A stretch of 37,212 nt of DNA from Candidatus Obscuribacterales bacterium (GTDB lineage Bacteria > Cyanobacteriota > Vampirovibrionia > Obscuribacterales > Obscuribacteraceae), in assembly GCA_019745505.1 (NCBI GenBank), contig JAIETE010000177.1, positions 1-37,212 of the forward strand. Reading direction: 5' to 3'. Positions 27,405 through 33,695 of this stretch are shown here, piece by piece (position 1 is the first letter of the stretch; every line of letters begins with the position of its first letter). A program made the position numbers and the translations under genes. A model generated the notes under the pieces. It saw nothing but the letters and a program-made list of their open reading frames with translations, was not told the DNA's origin and did not search any database.

Positions 27405-27960
27405 AAGAGAATCGAAGCAAAACTTCGGTCGCAACCTGTACCTGATCACGCTGATTGCCACGCTGTTGGCGCTGGCGGTAGCGATCATGATGCCGGCCGA
27501 AGCGGCACCCGCGCGGTCGGCAATGCGTCCGCTGGAAAACGAGATGCTGCGCATCGCTCAAACGGCTCAGGGCACAACGAAACCGGCCCAGAACGGTGTT
27601 CGTGACGTGAGCTGGGACGAGCTGCAACAGGAGATCGCCTCCAATCGCGGCGCCATAGTCATCGAGTTCTACCGCAACGGCTATCCCGACGACCCCAAAG
27701 TCGCCGACGACTGCGACAACTGTGCAAATCAGTTGAGCGGTTACGAAAACACGGCAGCACGGTTCGGCGGCAAGGTGACATTCCTGCGCTTCGATGTCGA
27801 CAAACATCCGCAACTCATGAATTTCGGTCTGGTCGTCTATCCGACGCACATCTTCATGGTGCACAGCTCGTCGGACCTCTGGACGTTCAGCGTCAGGGGC
27901 TTCTTAACCGAGAAGCAATTCGAAGAGCTCATTGACGAGCTGTTCAAAATCAAGCCATAA
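27391..27960 (+). CDS. thioredoxin-fold protein with displaced CxxC
   Basis: This 189-aa protein has an N-terminal membrane or signal helix (about 18-38, ending AEAAPA), a linker and a thioredoxin-like domain. IVIEFYRNG gives the first core strand, FLRFDVDKHPQLMNFGLVVYPTHIFM gives the next strands, and YPT is the cis-proline loop. The usual WCGPC after the first strand is missing; CDNC lies about 12 residues later in an insertion, so redox activity is uncertain. The start is placed at GTG 27391, with GGAGG five bases upstream; ATG 27370 and 27397 are alternatives. It overlaps the preceding gene. Confidence 0.78.
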   Translation: MPMNERESKQNFGRNLYLITLIATLLALAVAIMMPAEAAPARSAMRPLENEMLRIAQTAQGTTKPAQNGVRDVSWDELQQEIASNRGAIVIEFYRNGYPDDPKVADDCDNCANQLSGYENTAARFGGKVTFLRFDVDKHPQLMNFGLVVYPTHIFMVHSSSDLWTFSVRGFLTEKQFEELIDELFKIKP

Positions 27961-28083
27961 CCGCGTGCAAAACGGCTCGGTTGATTAAAACCTAGCCGAG
28001 GAGCCAAAATAAGCCGAGAAAGCCGTTCACAGAAAGACGGCACCTTGGTACCATGGTTAGTGGCACTGCTCTAAGGAAGAGCC

Positions 28084-28656
28084 ATGGAAAAGTTAGCCAA
28101 ACAGTTTGGCAGCAAGCTTGCTGAACTGGTCAATGCTTCGCCTACTCTCTCTCGCGACGTGCGCGCCCTGCGTAAAGCAGGCGTGCGCATCAGGCGCTTG
28201 AATGGCGTTTGCAGAGCGTACTCGCGCTCCGAACCAGGCCGCCCTCAGGGAGCCCTGCTCTGCATAGGCGCAGGATGCTCGCCTATGATGCAAGCGCACT
28301 ACTTGGCTCACGAGGCGTATCACATCCTGGTGGGCAAGACCAGATTGGTATTCGACCCCCGCCGGATTTCCAGGCGGAGATTCATTGGCGCGGCACTGCG
28401 CGAGGAAGCGCGCTGCATTCTGCATGAAGCGCGCGTCTCCAAAGAGCTTCACGATGCCGGGTATCCGATTGGTTCGCCCAATTACTCGTACCTGGTCGAT
28501 TATCTATCCGGTGGTTATCGGGAAGTCCGCAGGCGACTCGAGCACGAGTTCCCTTCGGGCGAAGTTATTCCCTATCCCGAATACTACGGGCAAATGTACG
28601 ACCGCCGCGTGCAGGAAATCGCTCAGCGCCGACGCGCTCAGCGGAAGGGCGCTTAG
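28084..28656 (+). CDS. small HExxH protein B, putative zinc metallopeptidase
   Basis: This is a 190-aa paralogue of the protein at 25794, with LAHEAYH (HExxH at residues 76-80) and LREEARC at 106-111 as the likely acidic ligand region. The shared blocks are MExLAKQFGSKL at the start, DVRALRKAGVRI at 25-36 and IPYPEYY near residue 162. Sequence identity is moderate, so the duplication is old. AAGGAAG is five bases before the ATG. It is followed by two single-pass membrane proteins, repeating the arrangement after protein A. Confidence 0.76.
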   Translation: MEKLAKQFGSKLAELVNASPTLSRDVRALRKAGVRIRRLNGVCRAYSRSEPGRPQGALLCIGAGCSPMMQAHYLAHEAYHILVGKTRLVFDPRRISRRRFIGAALREEARCILHEARVSKELHDAGYPIGSPNYSYLVDYLSGGYREVRRRLEHEFPSGEVIPYPEYYGQMYDRRVQEIAQRRRAQRKGA

Positions 28657-28689
28657 ACAGCGCCTTTTCAACCTGCCCGTCGCTGTCGC

Positions 28690-28730
28690 ACAAAGACGTA
28701 ACGGGTGAAACACCCGCGACTTTGTTTCAA
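28690..28730 (+). terminator. terminator after HExxH protein B
   Basis: The outer ACAAAG (28690-28695) and CTTTGT (28720-28725) enclose CGGGTG-AAA-CACCCG (28702-28716). The tail TTTGTTTC is weakly T-rich, so read-through to the next genes is possible. Confidence 0.55.
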
Positions 28731-28822
28731 ATAAACGAAGCCAAATCGGCGTGAAAAGGCGGCAAAACGCGCCAGCTCACCCCGAAAGGACCGCAAACGG
28801 TCTGCAACAGAAGGATATTGCG

Positions 28823-29206
28823 ATGGACTCAAACGCCATTAGCATCTACCTCGTTATCGCTGTCTTCTACCTGGTCGTCTGGGGCGGACTCATCTTCGCT
28901 CTGCAGAAGACCAAGCACCTGCGCGTGCCGCAACGGAAATCGAAGTACTCTCCGTTCTCCCGCGAGATGCAGGAAGCTGTCGCCAAAACCCACCTGCTCG
29001 CCGACCGCTACGAGTGGGTGAAAATCCAAGCGGACAACAGCCATTCGCCGAAGCGCTACCACGCTTCGCGAAAGCTAGAGGACGCAGCCGAGCAACTCAA
29101 GCTCGCCCGCCAGAGCCTCGCCGACGACGATCTCGCTGCAACGAACAAGGCTTGTGACGCAGGTCTCAAGTTGATAGACGACGCCGAGAACGATATCGCC
29201 GGATAA
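28823..29206 (+). CDS. single-pass membrane protein with helical tail
   Basis: This 127-aa protein has one membrane helix (about 7-28) and a charged helical C-terminal region (REMQEAVAKTHLLADRY, LEDAAEQLKLARQSLADDDL). ATG 28823 is chosen because AAGGA lies seven bases upstream and the membrane helix then starts properly; the open frame to 28751 has no domain. A small hairpin, GACCG-CAAA-CGGTC, lies just before the ribosome site. It resembles the product of 26979 in layout. Confidence 0.75.
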   Translation: MDSNAISIYLVIAVFYLVVWGGLIFALQKTKHLRVPQRKSKYSPFSREMQEAVAKTHLLADRYEWVKIQADNSHSPKRYHASRKLEDAAEQLKLARQSLADDDLAATNKACDAGLKLIDDAENDIAG

Positions 29207-29229
29207 CCCGAACGAAGAAAGTCTCGCAG

Positions 29230-29685
29230 ATGACCACGATCATCTTGCTCATTGGCGGCATTAGCGCTTTCGCTGTGGTCGCCACCTACTGTGTGCGCAA
29301 TGGCATTCCTTTCGCACACCCGACCGCACCTGTTCAAGGAGCCCCCGAGGAAAACCTCGAGGCGCTCACCGCCGAACTCGAGACCGTCATGGCGGAAGCT
29401 GTGCGCGAACTCGATATCTGCAACCCTTACATCTCGCGAGAGAATTGGAAGGACCTCGCCGAAGACGAGCTTTTGAAGCGACAACGCGCTCGCCGCATGT
29501 ACATCTACGCCTACGAGGCGTGGCGCAAAGCGGAAGAGTGCCTCGACTTCGATGGCTCCAACGGCAGCATCGACCTGCGCATGATTGGCAGCATTCCGCT
29601 TGTCCGCAGGGCAGGCATCGCCAAAGCGCACCAGTCGGTCGAGCAGTCGAAGGAAGTGCAAAACTTCCTCGGATTGAACGGCTGA
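29230..29685 (+). CDS. single-pass membrane protein with helical tail
   Basis: This 151-aa protein has an N-terminal membrane helix (about 3-20) and an acidic helical region (ENLEALTAELETVMAEAVREL), then a segment with NPYISRENWKDLAEDELLKRQRARRMYIYAYEAW. The family is not recognised. The Shine-Dalgarno site is weak, and the gene starts 24 bases after the previous stop, so it is probably coupled to it. A strong terminator follows at 29755. Confidence 0.72.
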   Translation: MTTIILLIGGISAFAVVATYCVRNGIPFAHPTAPVQGAPEENLEALTAELETVMAEAVRELDICNPYISRENWKDLAEDELLKRQRARRMYIYAYEAWRKAEECLDFDGSNGSIDLRMIGSIPLVRRAGIAKAHQSVEQSKEVQNFLGLNG

Positions 29686-29754
29686 AAAGGCTCTGACACG
29701 AAAAGAAAAACTAGAGCGGCAACCGCTCGATGGCAAAACGAAAAATTTTTGGAC

Positions 29755-29810
29755 GGTCGATGGAAACCACGGTGAAAACCTGGTCTCCATCGACCTTTCC
29801 TTTCTTTTCA
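29755..29810 (+). terminator. terminator ending the HExxH / membrane-protein cluster
   Basis: GGTCGATGGA (29755-29764) pairs with TCCATCGACC (29786-29795), and ACCA/TGGT pair inside. TTTCCTTTCTTTTC follows. A small GAGCGG-CAA-CCGCTC hairpin lies upstream at 29714-29728. Confidence 0.8.
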
Positions 29811-29817
29811 GACCATC

Positions 29818-29838
29818 CTACTACTCCTTATCATATAC
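29818..29838. other. AT-rich junction motif, copy d
   Basis: CTACTACTCCTTATCATAT matches copy c at 23857 at all but two positions and lies just after a plus-strand terminator, as there. No convergent gene follows in this case. Confidence 0.5.
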
Positions 29839-30209
29839 TGATTTAGGCTTACGAAATGGGGAAGGTCAAAAACGAGACGCTGATGCATCCCGAAATTACA
29901 TTTGGCCTTGAGTCCGAAAAATCAGGATTTTTCAGAGGAGATATTCCCAAAGCGCTGGCCCAGTGAAGCTTTTGAGCATCGAAGCAATTCACCAGACAAA
30001 AAACCGGCAAACTCCCGCGCAACAACGTTTTCGGGATAATGCCAATCCGAAAACTCTGCACTTTTCGGATTGAAGGCGAAGGACCAAATCGAATTGGTCC
30101 GCGGGCGGTCGAAGTATATACAATCCGCCCCCTAACACAAGCGTCCCGTATCATGGCGGCTTTTCCATTTTCAATAATTTTTACTATAACCGCGATAAAC
30201 TAAACGGGT
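29839..30209 (+). promoter_or_regulatory. structured leader region with competing hairpins
   Basis: No gene is seen in these 371 bases. Inverted repeats follow one another: GAAAAATC/GATTTTTC (29916-29933); GTTTTCGG (30027-30034) with CCGAAAAC (30047-30054); AATCCGAAAA (30044-30053) with TTTTCGGATT (30062-30071); GGACCAA/TTGGTCC (30081-30100); and GGGCGG/CCGCCC (30103-30130). The second and third share one arm, so they exclude each other. This resembles attenuator or riboswitch logic ahead of the gene at 30210. Confidence 0.5.
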
Positions 30210-31748
30210 ATGAAGTTCGCGCACCAAAACAAGCTATTCTCCTGCCTGTTGGCACTCTTCAGCATTGCACCAGCGCATGCTCAAACGAACCATAACTCAA
30301 GCCTTGCAGCGATCCATAACTCAAGTCTTGCAGCGAACCACAACTCGAGCATTCAAGCGGCTAAACAAGCCGACTTACAACCAGGTCAACAGTTGAAGGT
30401 TGAGTTTGTCGCCAGCCAACCGTGCGCTCTAGTTCAGTTCGTAAACATCCTTGCCGAGCGGCATCACACATCGGGTTGGGTCAAAGGCTGGTATGAAAAA
30501 CAGTGCAAGGCAAATCCCGCATTGGTGGGAAACCTTCAAGCCGACAAGGCCCCGCTTGCCGCGTATCAAAAGCTGATTGATAGAGAAGAAAAACACTTTC
30601 ACTACGTCGATGAGATCGGTCGAGATCGAAGTGTAGATGAGGTGATTCTGTGCCAAGCCGCGCGCTGCAACTATATTCCGGAATTGATCGCAAAACTGAA
30701 AGGCACGCTTAGCGAAGACGATCTGCACACACTGCAAGACACGCTCAACCACTTTCTTCCAGCCTTCGATGATCTCATCTGGAAACCACGTTCTGCAACC
30801 TTCAAACGTCAAGTCGAAGAGTTTCGCCAGCAAACCGCAGCGACCAAAATGTGCGAACGCTTGACTCAAGTAAGACAGTTTCTAGGCTCTTCCTATCCGA
30901 CAGAAAAACCATTTCTCATTGCTTTGTCTCCCTTGCCTGCCGGAGGCAAGCAGACAAGCGGTCAAAGCATGGGCATTGTGCAAACCGTTGAATTAAAACC
31001 GAACGACAAGTTTCAAACCATGGCGGATGTGGTTTTTCACGAAGCTGTTCACGCATTATGGTTCGCCAAGAAAGATGCGAACGAAGCGATGAAATTGTTT
31101 ACTATTCCAGGAAAAGGTGCACTCCCAATCACTGAGTTATACGAGGGAATGGCGACGGCCCTTGGTCAGGGCTGGTTTGCCAAAGAGGCTTTCGGTCGCA
31201 CTGGGAAAAGCTGGTACGCCGATCCGATCATCGATCACTATTCAAAAACCGTGTGGCCTCTATACGCCGATTATTTGAAGCAGCGAAGAAAGCTCGATGC
31301 GGCATTCGCAAGAGAGGCGACAGCCTGCTATTACCGCATGTATCCGGCAGCAGCGGAGCGCATAGTTTTAACATCCTGCTACCTGATCCTTGCCGATGAG
31401 ATGCAGGACTTCTCAGGCTTTCGCAAGGAGGTCTACAAAGCAATGCCACGACTTCGAGAGTGCAGCATCAACACACCGATTAATGCAAAGGAAGGCTTCC
31501 AAGCATTCGAAGACTCGCATGCAGACCGGGTCGCCATACTCACATCGTTTTCAAAGATTGCCGAACTGAAACCACTCGGCATTACCGACCGCGAAATCCA
31601 AAAACTGAAAGGCAAGTCTTTTCACGCAACAACACTGGAATTCAAAGGAAAACAAATTCTATTCTGCCTGGCGGAAACATCCGAAGACCAAAAGCGGGTT
31701 TTCTATGAAGTTCTAAAACTTCAAAATTGGCCGCGGGCTGAAAAGTGA
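30210..31748 (+). CDS. secreted HExxH protein, putative gluzincin
   Basis: This 512-aa protein has a signal peptide (residues 1-24, PAHA before the cleavage). Three 8-residue repeats of the type NHNSSLAA follow at about 28-51, then a large domain. FHEAVHALWF gives HExxH at 277-281, and YEGMATAL puts Glu312 about 31 residues later, the spacing and context of a gluzincin third ligand. Eight or more Cys residues would fit disulphides outside the cytoplasm. It is not clearly similar to the small HExxH proteins upstream apart from the motif. The Shine-Dalgarno site is poor. A tandem DNA repeat begins two bases after its stop. Confidence 0.8.
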   Translation: MKFAHQNKLFSCLLALFSIAPAHAQTNHNSSLAAIHNSSLAANHNSSIQAAKQADLQPGQQLKVEFVASQPCALVQFVNILAERHHTSGWVKGWYEKQCKANPALVGNLQADKAPLAAYQKLIDREEKHFHYVDEIGRDRSVDEVILCQAARCNYIPELIAKLKGTLSEDDLHTLQDTLNHFLPAFDDLIWKPRSATFKRQVEEFRQQTAATKMCERLTQVRQFLGSSYPTEKPFLIALSPLPAGGKQTSGQSMGIVQTVELKPNDKFQTMADVVFHEAVHALWFAKKDANEAMKLFTIPGKGALPITELYEGMATALGQGWFAKEAFGRTGKSWYADPIIDHYSKTVWPLYADYLKQRRKLDAAFAREATACYYRMYPAAAERIVLTSCYLILADEMQDFSGFRKEVYKAMPRLRECSINTPINAKEGFQAFEDSHADRVAILTSFSKIAELKPLGITDREIQKLKGKSFHATTLEFKGKQILFCLAETSEDQKRVFYEVLKLQNWPRAEK

Positions 31749-31750
31749 AC

Positions 31751-31840
31751 GGAGATTTCTGGAGATATCTGGAGATTTCTGGAGATTTCTGGAGATTTCT
31801 GGAGATATCTGGAGATTTCTGGAGATTTCTGGAGATTTCT
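31751..31840 (+). repeat. 10-bp tandem repeat array, nine units
   Basis: There are nine head-to-tail copies of GGAGATTTCT, with units 2 and 6 reading GGAGATATCT, so the array has a 40-bp higher-order period (T-A-T-T twice, then T). A degenerate unit follows to 31850. It lies between convergent genes, right after the stop of the secreted HExxH gene. Confidence 0.95.
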
Positions 31841-31869
31841 AGAGAGCTCCGGATGTCTATAGAAATCTC

Positions 31870-32262
31870 TTACAGCAGTTGCATTCCTGCCCGTACGGCA
31901 GCTTTATCAAAAGTGACCGTATGACTACATCCCGCAGCAAAAGCTAGTCTTTCAATCAAACAATCGGCAAAGTCCGCAGGGCCTGATTCGAATGCATAGA
32001 GAGCCTTCCACACGGTTTCAGCACTCTGAACCAAAAGCTGCTTCGACTCTAAAATTTGACGAACAATTGCCGAAATATCCCTTCTTGTTGCGCCATAACA
32101 GCTTTCCACCACCCAAACAAGCTCGACCAAAGTAACTGTCGCGATAAACCCAGGTTGGTCCGCTGAGCATTGAGACTCAATTACTTTAGTTGCGATAGAT
32201 GATTGCTTTGCGTCGTCCTGCGCAATGTAGCGAACCAGTACGTTAGTGTCTAAGCCGATCAA
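31870..32262 (-). CDS. vapC: PIN-domain toxin, VapC family
   Basis: This 130-aa ribonuclease toxin carries the acidic residues of the PIN active site: Asp5 (GLDTN), Glu47 (TLVELVW), Asp100 (DFADCLIER) and Asp119 (VTFDKAA). VapC toxins cut tRNA or rRNA when the antitoxin is degraded. The start is TTG at 32262, within the antitoxin stop (TTGA overlap), a coupled arrangement that keeps toxin yield below antitoxin. Length is normal and there is no sign of decay. Confidence 0.92.
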   Translation of the reverse strand: MIGLDTNVLVRYIAQDDAKQSSIATKVIESQCSADQPGFIATVTLVELVWVVESCYGATRRDISAIVRQILESKQLLVQSAETVWKALYAFESGPADFADCLIERLAFAAGCSHTVTFDKAAVRAGMQLL

Positions 32263-32498
32263 TTTCGTGAGCCACGCTTCTTAACTGCGACGCGCATCTC
32301 AGCGACAGAAACTGGTTTCGCCGGTTTCTTCAAGAGTCCCTTCAAAGCACGTACATCTTGAATCACTGGCCTGATTGCAAACTCTCCGTCTGCAATCTCA
32401 ACGAACTCTATGCGGTCGCCGGACTCGAGGCCCAGCCTGTGGCGGACATCAACCGGAATCGTCACTTGTCCCTTGCTCGTAACGGTGGCGCTGCTCAT
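32259..32498 (-). CDS. vapB: AbrB-type antitoxin, VapB family
   Basis: This 79-aa protein has an AbrB/SpoVT swapped-hairpin DNA-binding domain at residues 1-47 (TVTSKGQVTIPVDVRHRLGL). A C-terminal segment (KGLLKKPAKPVSVAEMRVAV) would wrap and inhibit the toxin. TAAGGAT lies seven bases before the ATG. It overlaps the toxin by four bases. Repeats upstream at 32505-32558 are probable binding sites for autoregulation. Confidence 0.92.
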   Translation of the reverse strand: MSSATVTSKGQVTIPVDVRHRLGLESGDRIEFVEIADGEFAIRPVIQDVRALKGLLKKPAKPVSVAEMRVAVKKRGSRN

Positions 32499-32504
32499 AC
32501 TAAT

Positions 32505-32558
32505 CCTTACTTAGACCAACGATCCTTACACTTCTCATCTCCTTACTTCATAGTAAGG
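32505..32558 (-). promoter_or_regulatory. candidate VapBC operator
   Basis: The hexamer CCTTAC occurs at 32505, 32524 and 32541 (17-19 base spacing). The last is part of a perfect inverted repeat, CCTTACT-TCAT-AGTAAGG (32541-32558). The first overlaps the antitoxin ribosome site. Such arrays bind AbrB-type antitoxins and fit conditional repression of this operon. Confidence 0.6.
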
Positions 32559-32654
32559 CACTTTGTCTGTTTAAGCAAGAAAGAATAAAGGGTTTTCCCG
32601 ATTGTATTCGTCCGCTCTAAATTGAATACTTCATCAAACCGCAGAGAGAAAAAA

Positions 32655-33227
32655 TTGATTACACGAAAGGTTGGCGCCGCCTCAATCCTGCTGGGAGTTT
32701 TTGCCTCCAGCGCATTCAATGCTGGGGCAGCTTTATCTTCGGAAGAAAAAACGAAGCCTGACGAAGATCTGAGAGTTCCATCTGCGCCAATTGCTTTGCT
32801 CATTTCCGCAGCGCAACTGCGACGCAAGGAAATTTGGACAAAAGAAATCGGCTCAGAAATCGAACTAAGACTTACACTGCGTGATTACGTCTCTGGAATT
32901 GCAGAAGACTGGCGAGTTAATCGAGAACGAGTCTCCGCCGCAAATCCGCACTGGTTAAGAGATCTGTTGGCTTGGCACAAATTAGAAACTAGTGGAAAAG
33001 CACGATACGGATCCCTCGCGAGCAAACCGACGCTCGCCGCTAGAGCAGCGCTGGTGAAGTTTGCAGGTAAACGTGCAATGGAAACAATCGATGACTGTAT
33101 GGAAAAATTTGGACCGCCAAGACGCGACCATCAGTTCTGGCGGGAAAAACACGGCGACCCACCAGCAAAAATTCCGGTTGGACGAAACTTGCGCACTCCG
33201 GTGCAAGCAGAAAGAAAGCATTGCTAG
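32655..33227 (+). CDS. secreted hypothetical protein
   Basis: This protein of about 190 aa starts at TTG 32655, with GAGAG about seven bases upstream; a TTG at 32622 is the alternative. It has a signal peptide-like start (basic, then GAASILLGVFASSAFNAGA). The mature part is polar, with Trp-rich helical stretches (DYVSGIAEDWRVNRERV, NPHWLRDLLAWHKLE). The family is not recognised. Its lower GC content than its neighbours, and its place beside a toxin-antitoxin pair, suggest acquired DNA. Confidence 0.5.
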   Translation: MITRKVGAASILLGVFASSAFNAGAALSSEEKTKPDEDLRVPSAPIALLISAAQLRRKEIWTKEIGSEIELRLTLRDYVSGIAEDWRVNRERVSAANPHWLRDLLAWHKLETSGKARYGSLASKPTLAARAALVKFAGKRAMETIDDCMEKFGPPRRDHQFWREKHGDPPAKIPVGRNLRTPVQAERKHC

Positions 33228-33695
33228 CGGCTATATCGGAACGGCGCAAAGCATCTTGAATACCCATTCTCGCACTGCTGCGCGAGCGAGTTCACACAAA
33301 ATTGTCAGGCACCGCAAAAGAATTCTGCATTCGGCATTTCTCGAAGTTGTCGTTTTTCCAAGAGGAGTGTTGGCAAGATGCAGATTTCATCAAAAGTTCA
33401 TGATTTCAAGACGAAATCATTCTTCTCTATAAGCTAGAAAAGTTCTGTTTTCTTTTCTTTCTTTTCAAGAGCACGCGACAGCTTTCTTCGTTCAAATATT
33501 CTGACCTTGCCTCTTCTCTGCCTTCCTTCTGAACTTTTGCAGGTTCGGATAGAAGACCGCTGGTGAAGTGAGCAGTCGAATTTTGAACGCGTGTAACTTA
33601 CACGAAATGCGCGTCGCTGCGAGTTCCTACCAACATGTGCCATGCGGATTTGATGGGTCATCAAGTCTGCAAAACCTAAATTCAGAGGTGGCAAT
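33228..33695. other. 468-base intergenic region before aconitase
   Basis: An 8-bp hairpin, ATGATTTC/GAAATCAT (33400-33420), followed by TCTTCTCT may terminate the preceding gene. A pyrimidine-rich stretch (TTTTCTTTTCTTTCTTTTC) is at about 33450-33469. A 19-codon frame at 33378 has AGAGGAG ten bases upstream and is doubtful. An 89-aa open frame on the minus strand has no family features. Confidence 0.4.

Noticed and set aside
29849..30154. 101-aa minus-strand open frame
   Set aside because: It spans several inverted repeats, lacks a ribosome site and shows no protein-like conservation pattern.
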